Source: an uncultured Chloroflexota bacterium (GTDB taxonomy: Bacteria; Chloroflexota; Anaerolineae; Caldilineales; Caldilineaceae). From it: a stretch of 25,209 nucleotides of DNA. Positions 1 through 7,882 of this stretch are shown piece by piece; position 1 is the stretch's first letter; every line of letters begins with the position of its first letter. A model generated the notes under the pieces. It did no database searches. It saw nothing but the letters and a program-made list of their open reading frames with translations, and was not told where the DNA came from. The stretch covers positions 1-25,209 of the forward strand of contig CAIRNL010000752.1 of NCBI GenBank assembly GCA_903879975.1, given 5' to 3'. The position numbers and the translations under genes are program-made.

Positions 1-269
1 TCCTCCGTGGTCATGCCGACCTGGCTGATGACCGCACTCTGCGTCTGCGCCGGTTGGCTGACAAGTTGTTGTGCCATCATGCCACGCGTTACAGCGTCGA
101 GAATGTTCTGGACCAACTGCGGCACGAGCAGCTGCGCACCCGTGCTCAGAAAGAGCGCAGCATAGGCCGCCAGGGTGATGCCCCGATAATGTCGCAGGTA
201 GCGGATCGCCCTGCCCAGATTCTTGAAGCTAGGTTTTTTCCGCTTTGGGTGCTTTGCCTCTTCTACCAC
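1..269 (-). CDS. ABC exporter permease/ATPase, N-terminal fragment
   Basis: This is the first 89 residues of a gene cut by the window edge. After a basic, Lys/Arg-rich cytoplasmic start (KHPKRKK) comes LGRAIRYLRHYRG and then a hydrophobic segment (ITLAAYAALFLSTGAQLLVP), followed by LVQNILDAVTRG. This is the typical opening of a fused membrane/ATPase ABC half-exporter of the MdlB/MsbA kind: an elbow helix, then TM1 leading into 'PQLVQNILD'. The ATPase domain lies outside the window, so the substrate and the fusion cannot be verified. The only in-frame start before an upstream stop is the GTG at 269, just after a strong purine run (AAGGGGGAGG), although the spacing is short. It lies 69 bp downstream of the marR-like gene on the same strand, so co-transcription as a drug or toxin exporter under that regulator is likely. 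Confidence 0.72.
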   Translation of the reverse strand, partial: MVEEAKHPKRKKPSFKNLGRAIRYLRHYRGITLAAYAALFLSTGAQLLVPQLVQNILDAVTRGMMAQQLVSQPAQTQSAVISQVGMTTE

Positions 270-338
270 ACCTCCCCCTTTCCGCCCACATCAACTGTGA
301 CCGTTGTGTTTCTGATTCGCCCCATCACTTCCCGCAAA

Positions 339-884
339 TTAGTTTTTTCCCAGCTGCGCTGGATACGTAGATTCGCGCTGTAGTGCATTGTGCAGCTTGC
401 CGAGCAGCCCAATCAATTGTTCGCTCTCCAGCGGCGTCAGGCAGGCGATCAGATCATTGAGACGCTGTACATGGCCCGGAGTACAGCTCTGCACGACTGC
501 GCGCCCCTGCTCTGTCAATCGAATCTTGAACTGGCGCCGGTCGGCTCGATCCAGTTCACGTTCGATCAGCCCCGCCTCCTCCAGCCCGCGTAGGTGTTCG
601 CTGATCGTGTTCTTGCTCACCTGTTGTGTGCGACTCAGATGGGTTGGGTTCACTGTACTGCAGCCCATCTGCTCTTCCAGCCACAGACGCAGCAGGATGC
701 GCCAGCGTGGGGGCGTGACCGGGCCATTGCGCATGGTATCGGTGAGCAGGCTGTCGTATGCGCTGTTGACCGCGCGCACCAGCCGCAGCACCTCCACCCC
801 CTGTAATCCGTTGACGCCGCTCTCCGCAAGCAGTTCAGCCAGACGCTCGGCGATGAGTTGTGGAAGGGCTGTCGAGATCGTCAT
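339..884 (-). CDS. MarR-family transcriptional regulator
   Basis: This 181-residue protein has the MarR winged-helix layout: an N-terminal dimerisation helix, a helix-turn-helix around LSRTQQVSKNTISEHLRGLE, then EAGLIERELDRADRRQFKI, where the DRADRR wing matches the conserved D-x-R-D/A-x-R wing of the family, then LTEQGRAVV and a C-terminal helix. MarR proteins repress transporters and catabolic genes and release DNA on binding small phenolic or lipophilic ligands. A TTG start at 935 would add 17 residues but would run through a good -10/-35 pair (907-935). The ATG at 884, 15 bases after GGAGG, is therefore chosen. An ABC exporter gene lies downstream on the same strand and an MFS transporter is divergent, so efflux control is the likely role. 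The ligand is unknown. Confidence 0.88.
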   Translation of the reverse strand: MTISTALPQLIAERLAELLAESGVNGLQGVEVLRLVRAVNSAYDSLLTDTMRNGPVTPPRWRILLRLWLEEQMGCSTVNPTHLSRTQQVSKNTISEHLRGLEEAGLIERELDRADRRQFKIRLTEQGRAVVQSCTPGHVQRLNDLIACLTPLESEQLIGLLGKLHNALQRESTYPAQLGKN

Positions 885-906
885 GAAGCGAATTGTACGC
901 CTCCGA

Positions 907-935
907 ACTATATCCGCAGTGTAAGCAATCTCCAA
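907..935 (-). promoter_or_regulatory. Candidate sigma-70 promoter of the marR-ABC unit
   Basis: On the minus strand TTGGAG (930-935) is separated by exactly 17 bp from TATAGT (907-912, five of six matches to TATAAT). The expected transcription start is about 7 bp downstream, before the GGAGG and the ATG at 884. This supports the shorter start of the regulator. Seen by eye only. Confidence 0.45.
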
Positions 936-982
936 TTTCCCGCGTCACATGCCTTGCTTTTCGGCGCAACTCCGCCATCAGG

Positions 983-1010
983 TACAATCGAAACGATACG
1001 GTAATCGATT
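983..1010. promoter_or_regulatory. Inverted repeat, candidate operator in the marR/MFS divergent region
   Basis: Within the 352-bp gap between the divergent marR (start 884) and MFS (start 1237) genes, AATCGA (986-991) and TCGATT (1005-1010) form a perfect 6-bp inverted repeat with a 13-bp spacer. The spacer and right arm contain a second imperfect palindrome, CGATACGGTAATCG (994-1007). The left arm overlaps TACAAT (983-988), a possible -10 for the MFS gene, although no good -35 is seen. The position suits a MarR operator. Nothing else convincing is seen in the rest of the gap, which contains only a short reading frame without family resemblance. Confidence 0.3.
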
Positions 1011-1236
1011 TGCCGTCAGGCTGAGCCTCTGCAAAAGCGGCAGGACGAAGTTGTGTTGTCTTTGCGGCAGCAATGCAGTGCACGGTGATCGATGGATGGG
1101 TGCTGGACCCGGTTCATCCGGAGATGCGTGCCTGGTAGGAAGTGTTGGCCGCATCATAGGTGTCCTGATCGCGCCGGCGCATTGCACCGACGGCTCGCGA
1201 TTGACTCGTGCTGCCTGGCACGGTGGAGGCGTCGGA

Positions 1237-2616
1237 ATGCTTGCTGGCTATCGGGATGCACTGCGTTCAACAAATCGCAATGCTCGCTTGGTTCTGTCGA
1301 TTACCGTCATGATGGGCTTTACGATTGACGGCGGCATCTACTCGGTCATTCTCAACCTATACGTTCTCCGGCTCAGCTTTGGCCCCGAGTTCGTGGGGCA
1401 GATGAATTCTGTGGCTAACTTGGTTTTTGCGATCGGCAGTCTGGCGGCGGGCTGGCTGGGTAGCCGCTTCGGTGACCGGCGCATCATGACGGTCGGCCTC
1501 ACTCTTTCCACTGTTGGCGCCGCTGCGCTGCCGCTGGCCGATACCATCGCAGTGGCTTGGCGGCCAGGCTGGTTGATCGGGGCACTGTTTTTTGCATACA
1601 CTGGACTATCGTTTTATTTCGTCAACTCCGGACCATTCCTAATCCGCTCGACGCTGCCGGTGGCGCGTGGCAATATTTTCGCCTTGCAGTCGGCTATCAG
1701 TGCCGTTGCATCCTTTGGTGGAGGTCTGTTAGGCGGCCTGCTGCCAGGAGTGTTTGCCACGATCCTCCTCGTGTCGACCGACCACCCTGGCCCATATCGA
1801 GTGCCGCTGCTGGTGGCTGCCGTACTCATGGGAATCGCAGCGATTCTTGTGTATCAAACTAGGAGTATCGACGAAGAAGTTGAGGTTGAAATTGCCGACG
1901 GCCAGCCGGGTGCCCCGCGGCCGCGATCTGCCTATCGCCTGATCATCTTCATGTCGATAGTTCGCTTTCTCCAGGTCGCCGGCGTCGGTGCCGCTGTGAC
2001 TTTCTTCAATGTCTATATGGATGACGGCCTAGGTGTCGCTACCGTTACGATTGGCTTCATTGCGGCGGCAGCCCGCCTGGTCGCTGTGCCAGCCGCCCTG
2101 ATTGGGCCTTCGCTCAGCCGGCGCATTGGCTATGGCCCGGCAGCCATCTTCGGCTCGTTTGGCGCCTTCGTGAGCCTGCTTCCGCTGGCTTTTCTACCAA
2201 CGCCTCTTGCTGCAGGGGCAGGCTTTGTCGGGTTGTTGGCCTTCACATCCATTCGGTATCCGGCATTCTACATTTATCTGATGGAGCGGACACCGCCCCG
2301 CCTGCGCGCAACCATGACCGGTACGGGCGAGATGGCGGCTGGCTTCAGCTTTGCCATGATCTCACTGTCCGGTGGCTTTATGATTGTACGTCACGGCTAC
2401 GACGCAACGTTTCTGATTGCGGCGTTGATCACCCTGGCGGGAACTGCACTCTTCGCAGTCTACGTTTGGATGCAGGCACGGCGACCTGCTGCGCTGGACC
2501 TGTCTGCACCAGCCACTGAGCTCATCGCAGCACCGTTGATCGGTCAGGTGCTGGAGGTCGAGAGCGATGGGGGACGCATGGACACCTCGTTCCGCAATAG
2601 CGAAGCTGTGCCGTAG
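1237..2616 (+). CDS. Major facilitator superfamily transporter
   Basis: A 459-residue, very hydrophobic protein with about 12 predicted membrane segments in two halves, separated by a charged loop (SIDEEVEVEIADGQ) near the middle. The loop between TM2 and TM3 (GWLGSRFGDRRIMTVG) is the classic MFS motif A, G-x-x-x-D-R-x-G-R/D-R, in the form SRFGDRR. A second, weaker version in the C-terminal half reads GPSLSRRIGYGPA. The frame is open back to 949, but that N-terminal stretch is Cys- and Arg-rich and not membrane-like. The ATG at 1237 has a perfect GGAGG (1225-1229) 7 bp upstream, so it is chosen. The substrate cannot be told. Divergence from a MarR regulator next to an ABC exporter suggests drug or metabolite efflux. 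Confidence 0.87.
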   Translation: MLAGYRDALRSTNRNARLVLSITVMMGFTIDGGIYSVILNLYVLRLSFGPEFVGQMNSVANLVFAIGSLAAGWLGSRFGDRRIMTVGLTLSTVGAAALPLADTIAVAWRPGWLIGALFFAYTGLSFYFVNSGPFLIRSTLPVARGNIFALQSAISAVASFGGGLLGGLLPGVFATILLVSTDHPGPYRVPLLVAAVLMGIAAILVYQTRSIDEEVEVEIADGQPGAPRPRSAYRLIIFMSIVRFLQVAGVGAAVTFFNVYMDDGLGVATVTIGFIAAAARLVAVPAALIGPSLSRRIGYGPAAIFGSFGAFVSLLPLAFLPTPLAAGAGFVGLLAFTSIRYPAFYIYLMERTPPRLRATMTGTGEMAAGFSFAMISLSGGFMIVRHGYDATFLIAALITLAGTALFAVYVWMQARRPAALDLSAPATELIAAPLIGQVLEVESDGGRMDTSFRNSEAVP

Positions 2617-2646
2617 CGGATGCAGGCATCGGCACGCTGAAGGTGG

Positions 2647-3366
2647 TTACGGAAAGCGCCGCCGCGCCTGTTCGAACTCGATAGCCTTGGCACTAAAACG
2701 GTAGAGCTTGGCCGGGCGATGGTCGCCCGCACGGATGTTGCCGGTCGGTTCGAGTACGTCGGCAGTCAGTATCTTGCGCCGGAAGTTGCGCTTGTCCAGC
2801 GGCTCGTTCAGGATGGTCTCGTAAACCCTCTGCAATTCCGACAGGGTGAACTCGCTGGGTAGCAGCAGAAAACCGAGCGCAGTCCACTCCAGTTTCCAGC
2901 GCAGCCGTTGTAGGGCGTAGTCGAGAATCTCCTGATGGTCGAAGGCCAGATCAGGGAGGTCATAAATGTTCCACCAGCGCGCTTCCCCTGCATCACTTGC
3001 ACCGTGTACCTCCTGCTGCGCTACTTCTTCCGCACTCAGCAGGGCAAAGTAGGCGACAGTGATGACACGGGCGCGGGGGTCTCGGCCAGGTTGGCCAAAG
3101 GTGTACAGCTGTTCCAGGTAAACATTCGTGACGTTGGTCTCTTCCTTGAGTTCGCGCAGGGCAGCATCGTACAGGTCCTCCTGCTCGTCTACAAACCCGC
3201 CCGGCAACGCCCACTTTCCCTTGTACGGGTCGTTGGCGCGCCGAATCAACAGGACGCGAAGCTGTTCCTGCTGAAAGACAAACAGAATAATATCCACCGT
3301 GACGGCAGGTCTGGGATACTGATAGGCAAATGATTTGGTGGGAATTGTCTGCAATACATTGCTCAC
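2647..3366 (-). CDS. Nudix hydrolase with C-terminal winged helix (NrtR/ADP-ribose pyrophosphatase type)
   Basis: 239 residues. A Nudix fold spans about 20-145, with the box from G57 to V79: G57, E63, R71-E72-L, E75-E76 are present, while the usual Gly near the end of the box is Asn (N78). The metal-binding glutamates are intact, so hydrolysis of an ADP-ribose-like nucleoside diphosphate is plausible. Residues 160-239 (LLLPSEFTLSELQRVYETIL, then DKRNFRRKIL and a basic tail with RPAKLYRF) resemble the C-terminal winged helix of NrtR-type NAD-metabolism regulators and related ADP-ribose pyrophosphatases. The frame opens earlier with a TTG at 3423, but the GTG at 3366 has GAGG 6 bp upstream and is preferred. 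No NAD biosynthesis gene is nearby. It could be enzyme, regulator or both. It converges on the MFS gene with a 30-bp gap. Confidence 0.85.
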   Translation of the reverse strand: MSNVLQTIPTKSFAYQYPRPAVTVDIILFVFQQEQLRVLLIRRANDPYKGKWALPGGFVDEQEDLYDAALRELKEETNVTNVYLEQLYTFGQPGRDPRARVITVAYFALLSAEEVAQQEVHGASDAGEARWWNIYDLPDLAFDHQEILDYALQRLRWKLEWTALGFLLLPSEFTLSELQRVYETILNEPLDKRNFRRKILTADVLEPTGNIRAGDHRPAKLYRFSAKAIEFEQARRRFP

Positions 3367-3448
3367 GGGCAACCTCACACTACATTGTGTTGGTCGAGTG
3401 CGCACCAAGGGAAATGGTGTCAATTGTACAAGATCATAGTAGCGTGCC

Positions 3449-3473
3449 GCGGGAGATTTGTCAAAGCTCCCGC
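3449..3473. promoter_or_regulatory. 25-bp near-palindrome, candidate operator or hairpin
   Basis: GCGGGAG, A, TTTG, a central T (3461), CAAA, G, CTCCCGC: both 12-base arms match except for one A/G mismatch. It lies in the 180-bp divergent region between the Nudix-winged-helix gene and the plus-strand envelope operon. A second perfect 8-bp palindrome, TTGTACAA, is at 3424-3431, nearer the Nudix gene. There is no T-run after either arm, so it is not an intrinsic terminator. A binding site for the neighbouring winged-helix protein is an inference. Confidence 0.4.
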
Positions 3474-3546
3474 TGCAAGTGGTAATGAAGCTGGGCGATT
3501 TCGCACTTTACGCGCCGCCATGATACGCTAAACGAAATCAAAGACT

Positions 3547-4539
3547 ATGCTGATGCGAATTTTGCGCCGTATGCAGCCGCTCTTCGTGCTGTTGGCGTTG
3601 CTTTTTATGGCCCTCCTGCTGCACAGCCAGTGGGAGGAGCTGCAGACTCATCAATGGCAGCTCAACCCGCTCTGGCTGACGGTGTCAGCTGGCTTTCTGG
3701 TTGTCGCCTGGGCCGTTGAGATTGCCGTATGGCTGCGCCTGTTGCGCACCGTTGGCGGTCACCTCGGCTACTGGCCAGGCGCCCGCATCTGGTTCCTGAG
3801 CGCCATCGTTCGCTACATCCCTGGCAATGTGTGGCAGCCTCTGTCGATGACGCTGCTCTGCCAGCGGCGCGGCGTCAAACCCGAAGCGACTGTCACCAGT
3901 ATCCTGCTGTACCAGATGGTGACACTGCTCGCTGTGACGCCGATCTTCGCTCTCTACTTCGGTATCACGGGCAATTGGGGCTTGCTGACTGGGCTGCTTG
4001 CAGGCTTTGGGCCGTGGCTGGTCGCAGCTGGTTTAGCGCCGCTTGTGGCCTTCGTCGTTCGCCCAAGGATGCTGATTGAGCTTGTCAATTGGCTGCTGGT
4101 GCGCTTTGGACGTGATGCGCTCAGCACTGCCCTCCCCCGCATTGAACTGATCCTTGTGCTTGGCCTGACCGTTGTCGACTGGATGATCTGGGGCGCGTCG
4201 TTCTGTGCATTGGCATTTGGACTCAATCGCTATACACCCCAAGAAATGTTCTCTCTTGCCCCACACTTGATCGCAGTGTACCCCGTTGGCTTCGCTGTCG
4301 GGTTTGTCACTCTCATCACTCCCAGCGGGCTCGGAGTGCGCGAGGGGGCCTTTTACCTGCTGTTGGCACCCATCCTGGGGGGCGGCGCGGTGACGGTCAT
4401 CGCGCTGGCCATGCGCATCTGGACGATGCTCGGTGAGGTAGCCGCGGCCGGCGTCAGCTTGCTGTTGCCGGATCAGTTGCCGATTGCTGATTCCGACCTG
4501 GCTGCTGTTGACAATAATCAGCGCAAAAGGGCTGCCTGA
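3547..4539 (+). CDS. Flippase-like / LPG synthase transmembrane-domain protein (UPF0104)
   Basis: A 330-residue integral membrane protein with about eight hydrophobic segments. It shows the two signature loops of the lysylphosphatidylglycerol-synthase transmembrane/AglD-like family: RYIPGNVWQP (near residue 90) and TPSGLGVREGAF (near 258). No cytosolic aminoacyl-transferase domain is attached, so this is the stand-alone membrane version, which is often found in glycan or lipid-sugar gene clusters and is proposed to move or modify lipid-linked precursors. ATGs at 3547 and 3553 are both possible, and neither has a clear ribosome binding site. The stop codon directly abuts the next gene's ATG, so the two are translated from one message. 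Exact activity is unknown. Confidence 0.8.
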   Translation: MLMRILRRMQPLFVLLALLFMALLLHSQWEELQTHQWQLNPLWLTVSAGFLVVAWAVEIAVWLRLLRTVGGHLGYWPGARIWFLSAIVRYIPGNVWQPLSMTLLCQRRGVKPEATVTSILLYQMVTLLAVTPIFALYFGITGNWGLLTGLLAGFGPWLVAAGLAPLVAFVVRPRMLIELVNWLLVRFGRDALSTALPRIELILVLGLTVVDWMIWGASFCALAFGLNRYTPQEMFSLAPHLIAVYPVGFAVGFVTLITPSGLGVREGAFYLLLAPILGGGAVTVIALAMRIWTMLGEVAAAGVSLLLPDQLPIADSDLAAVDNNQRKRAA

Positions 4540-6504
4540 ATGGGCACGGCACCGTACAAGGCGCAGCAGCTGCCCCTGCTTGTGCTCCCCCTCCTAGCGT
4601 TTTTTCTGGCAACCTTCCGCCTAGGCGATCAGAGCCTTTGGTACGACGAGGGTGTGACCGCCCAGGTGGCGCAACAGGGCATCGCCGAACTGACGCGTTG
4701 GACCGCTGGCGATATTCAGCCACCTCTATACTACTATGGGATTGCTGCTTTCGGACAGCTTGCCGGTTGGAGTGAGTGGGCGCTGCGCCTGCCCTCGGCA
4801 TGGTTTGTTCCACTGATGACCGCGCTGATGGCTGCGCTGGCGCGGCGCCTGACGAATTCGACGCGCGCAGCGTTACTGGCCGCGCTCTTCACCGCCTTGC
4901 ACCCGCTTGTCCTCTATTATGGCCAGGAAGCGCGCATGTATGCCCAACTGACGGCGCTGGGGGTGCTTGCTGGTTCTCTGCTCGTGCGCCTGGCGGACAG
5001 CCGTGGCAAAGAAGGCCATCTGTGGCTGGCGTTTGTGGCGACAGCGACGGCTGCCGTCTATACACACTATTTTGCCGTGTTTTTGCTGCTGGGTCTGAGC
5101 CTGGCTTTTCTCGTCGATCTCTGGCGCTGGCAGCCGGCGCCAGCGCGGCGGCAAAAAAGTACGGCGCTGCTGGCAGCCGGCCTGGCCGTGCTCATCCTTT
5201 ACACGCCATGGTTGGCTGCGCTCTTTGGTCAATTGCACGGCGACCGCAGCTACTGGATGGGTACGCTCAAGGTGCACGAGGCTCTGCTCGACGCAGCATT
5301 GGCTTTCACCAGCGGCGAGAGCGTGTTGGAACGGATCGCCCTCTGGCTGCTCATCGGCTATGCGTTCGTGACGCTGCTGGCGATTGTGCGGCTGTGGCGC
5401 GGCTCTGAAAGGGACAAACGGCTGCTCCTCTACGCAGCCTGCTGGTTGATTGCTCCAGTCGTTGCCGTGCTCCTGCTGGCTGTGGCTGTCCCTAAATTCA
5501 ACGCACGCTACGTCATGGTGGCGCTGCCAGGCCTGCTGCTGATCTGGGCCGGCGGACTGGGTGTCACCGCTGCCCCGCCAAGATCAGCACTGCGCGCACG
5601 GCAGCCTATCGGACTCGACAGGGTGGCAACGCTGTTTCTGCTTGTTGGTTTTACGTATGCGGCCAGCGGCTGGTACTTCAACCCGGCCTTCAGTAAGGAC
5701 CAATGGCGCCAGCTGGTTGAGTTTCTGCGCCCGCGCATCACCGAGACCGAAAAGGTCGTGCTCGTCAGTGGGCATGCGTGGCCGGTGTGGAGCTACTATG
5801 CGTCCGATCTGGCGCCGGTGCGCCTGCCTGAATTGGAGATATTGGACGTCAACGCCGTGCTGGATTTCGACGACACTGGGCCGCCGCTCCAACAGGCATT
5901 TGCCGACGAAACTGGCCTGCGCGGGGCGTGGCTGGTCAACTGGCAGGATGAGGTGGTCGACCCCAATGGCATCGTTCCACTGCAACTGGAACTGAGTGGC
6001 CGCGAGAAAGGCCAGTCGGCTGAGTTCTTTGGGTTGGGCCTGCGCCGCTTCACCGGACTGCGTCCCTTCCGTTTTGTCGATGCCCCACCAGTAGAGTTTT
6101 TGCTTGACGTTACCTTTGAGGGTGTTGTCAAGCTGGTGGGTTATAAGCCTGTCAACAACGGTGATCTGCTGCTCTTCTGGCAGCGTGTGCCGGGCGCGCC
6201 TGCCAGCAGTGCTAACCTGCACTTCGCGCTGCATTCCTTCACGAGCGACGGCGCACCGCTGACCACCGTGCCGGATCGGCGGCTGGCGGGCTACACCTAT
6301 CCTTTTGCGCGTTGGCAGCCGGGTGAGATCGTCGCCGCACACGTCAAGGCGCAGGAGTGGTTGGGCAGTGCTGAACCGTCGTCTGGTCAGTACGGCTTCA
6401 CCCTGCGAGTCTACGATGGTGGAGACCCGGCGGCGACTCCACTGGCGGCGGACGACGGCAGCCAGGAGGTGCGCGTCGCTGAGATTGATGTGACCATCGA
6501 CTGA
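4540..6504 (+). CDS. GT39-type polyprenyl-phosphosugar glycosyltransferase with soluble C-terminal domain
   Basis: 654 residues. TM1 (about 11-27) is followed by the first periplasmic loop with LWYDEGVTA (D36, E37), the acidic motif that marks GT-C enzymes of the PMT/ArnT class using polyprenyl-phosphate sugars. Further on are QPPLYYY and the GQEARMYAQL loop, both typical of the family, then about nine more membrane helices to about residue 385. The remaining third is soluble, and from about 500 onward it looks like a beta-sandwich (VKLVGYKPVNNGDLLLFWQR, then YPFARWQPGEIV). I recall this extension from Chloroflexota GT39 proteins. The enzyme would transfer a sugar to a protein or lipid acceptor outside the membrane. 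The acceptor is not evident. The start has no gap from the upstream stop codon. Confidence 0.82.
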   Translation: MGTAPYKAQQLPLLVLPLLAFFLATFRLGDQSLWYDEGVTAQVAQQGIAELTRWTAGDIQPPLYYYGIAAFGQLAGWSEWALRLPSAWFVPLMTALMAALARRLTNSTRAALLAALFTALHPLVLYYGQEARMYAQLTALGVLAGSLLVRLADSRGKEGHLWLAFVATATAAVYTHYFAVFLLLGLSLAFLVDLWRWQPAPARRQKSTALLAAGLAVLILYTPWLAALFGQLHGDRSYWMGTLKVHEALLDAALAFTSGESVLERIALWLLIGYAFVTLLAIVRLWRGSERDKRLLLYAACWLIAPVVAVLLLAVAVPKFNARYVMVALPGLLLIWAGGLGVTAAPPRSALRARQPIGLDRVATLFLLVGFTYAASGWYFNPAFSKDQWRQLVEFLRPRITETEKVVLVSGHAWPVWSYYASDLAPVRLPELEILDVNAVLDFDDTGPPLQQAFADETGLRGAWLVNWQDEVVDPNGIVPLQLELSGREKGQSAEFFGLGLRRFTGLRPFRFVDAPPVEFLLDVTFEGVVKLVGYKPVNNGDLLLFWQRVPGAPASSANLHFALHSFTSDGAPLTTVPDRRLAGYTYPFARWQPGEIVAAHVKAQEWLGSAEPSSGQYGFTLRVYDGGDPAATPLAADDGSQEVRVAEIDVTID

Positions 6505-6547
6505 GCTACTTGGGCTGTGGCTGGAGGCTGGGCTACACTGTGCTGCG

Positions 6548-7882
6548 ATGAAACAAAAACGTGAAGGCAGGAACGTGAAGATAAGGAATCAGGCGCGTGC
6601 GATTCTGATGGTGTTGTTGTTGGCTCTGCTGGCCGGTTGCGGGCAGTTAGACTTGGCGATCGGGCCGTTGCTCTATGATGTGAGCGTTTCCAAGAGTGAG
6701 ATCACCCCAAACGCGGATGGAACGGACGATGTGACAGAGATTGCTTACAGCCTGCGCCGCGCAGCCGATGTCAGCATCTTCTTCGAGAATACGCAGGGTG
6801 AACGCTTCTACTTCCGGGATGCACGACGCCGTTCGGCAGGTGACTATAGTGTCCTGTGGGGCGGTGTCGTGGACAAGCCCGAAACGATCGACCTGGGATA
6901 TGGACCCGTCGAGGTATTGAGCCGTGTCTTGCCGGATGGCACTTATACTTGGACGGTCGAGGCCACGGCCGACAGCGGCGAGGTCGCTGCTCAGTCGGGC
7001 GCTATCACCCTGCGTGGCAGCGATACAGATCTGCCGGAACTGCACAATTTTGCTGTCGTGCCAGACCTCTTCCGCCCCAACCAGGACGGGCTACGTGACG
7101 ACTGGGTGAGTATCAGCTACTATCTGACCAAGGATGCGAACGACGTTCATCTCTACCTGGTCGACCCGGCGCAGCCTGGTGTACGCCTGTTCATTGCAGA
7201 GGCGCCCGGATTGGTCGAACCGACTGAACGTGGCTATCACGAGTACCGCTATGAAGGCGGTGTCGATCTCAACGCAGAGCCGCCTCCTGACGGCGATTAT
7301 CAGGCAGTAGGTGAAGCGCGCGATGCCGCCGGCAATGCTGTTCGTGTCACGCGCACCCTGACCATTGAGGAGGGCGGCAAGCCGCGCGCCGATGTCGCAC
7401 AGGGTGAGATCGACTGGCAGGGCGAGGTCAACCGTGTTGTGGGAGCGCCGCTAGGCGAGAAACTCTGCTTCAAGACCATTGTCACGAACGAAGGTACTGT
7501 GCCCATTCGCACGACTGGACCGTGGCCAGGACAGGAATACAAGTTCAGCGAGAATTACAACACATTGGCCGCCGATGGGCACGAAGAGTGGTTCCAGCAG
7601 GCCGGCGTGTGGCGCTTTGGTGTCAACTTCGATACAACCGGCGTCGATTTCCCCTTCCGGTGGGCGGTCGGGCGGCCAGAGGACCTGGAGCGTCGCGTGC
7701 TCGACGGCCAGGAGCAGTGGTATCTGCTGCCGGGCAAGTCGGGCGAGGTGAGTGGCTGCATCGTCATGGACGAGAAGCCGCCAGTTGGAACCAACTTCTG
7801 GTGGGGCGGCCTCATCCACGAGTTCGTCAGTGTGGCCAACAACTATATTGACCGGATCAGTGTCGAGGTGGGCGCGCCATGA
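6548..7882 (+). CDS. Secreted lipoprotein with two FlgD/Ig-like PNxDG repeats
   Basis: 444 residues. A basic N-terminus and hydrophobic stretch end in a lipobox LLAGC (Cys31), so lipidation and surface anchoring are expected. Two beta-rich repeats follow: about 45-150, beginning ITPNADGTDDVTEIAYSL, and about 155-275, beginning FRPNQDGLRDDWVSISYYL. Both carry the PNxDGxxDD opening of FlgD-like/bacterial Ig domains and end in a DGTYTW- or DGDYQA-like strand. The C-terminal 165 residues (with LCFKTIVTNEGTVPIRTTG and a WWGGLIHE motif) form a separate domain I do not recognise, with two Cys that could pair. GTG at 6575 is an alternative start with GGCAGGA nearby. Its stop overlaps the next ATG (ATGA), tying its expression to the glycosyltransferases. 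It may be a glycosylated or glycan-binding surface protein (inference). Confidence 0.78.
   Translation: MKQKREGRNVKIRNQARAILMVLLLALLAGCGQLDLAIGPLLYDVSVSKSEITPNADGTDDVTEIAYSLRRAADVSIFFENTQGERFYFRDARRRSAGDYSVLWGGVVDKPETIDLGYGPVEVLSRVLPDGTYTWTVEATADSGEVAAQSGAITLRGSDTDLPELHNFAVVPDLFRPNQDGLRDDWVSISYYLTKDANDVHLYLVDPAQPGVRLFIAEAPGLVEPTERGYHEYRYEGGVDLNAEPPPDGDYQAVGEARDAAGNAVRVTRTLTIEEGGKPRADVAQGEIDWQGEVNRVVGAPLGEKLCFKTIVTNEGTVPIRTTGPWPGQEYKFSENYNTLAADGHEEWFQQAGVWRFGVNFDTTGVDFPFRWAVGRPEDLERRVLDGQEQWYLLPGKSGEVSGCIVMDEKPPVGTNFWWGGLIHEFVSVANNYIDRISVEVGAP

Noticed and set aside
54..383. Plus-strand frame of 109 codons at the left edge
   Set aside because: It is antisense to the ABC exporter start, which has a recognisable elbow and first membrane helix.
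1073..1135. Short plus-strand frame of 20 codons (ending PEMRAW) in the marR/MFS gap
   Set aside because: No ribosome binding site, no family similarity, and it is too short to support by eye.
949..1236. N-terminal extension of the MFS gene by 96 residues
   Set aside because: The stretch is Cys/Arg-rich with no transporter similarity, and a perfect GGAGG precedes the internal ATG at 1237.
5584..6342. A 252-codon minus-strand frame opposite the GT39 gene
   Set aside because: Composition is shadow-like and no motifs are seen. The plus-strand frame is strongly supported.
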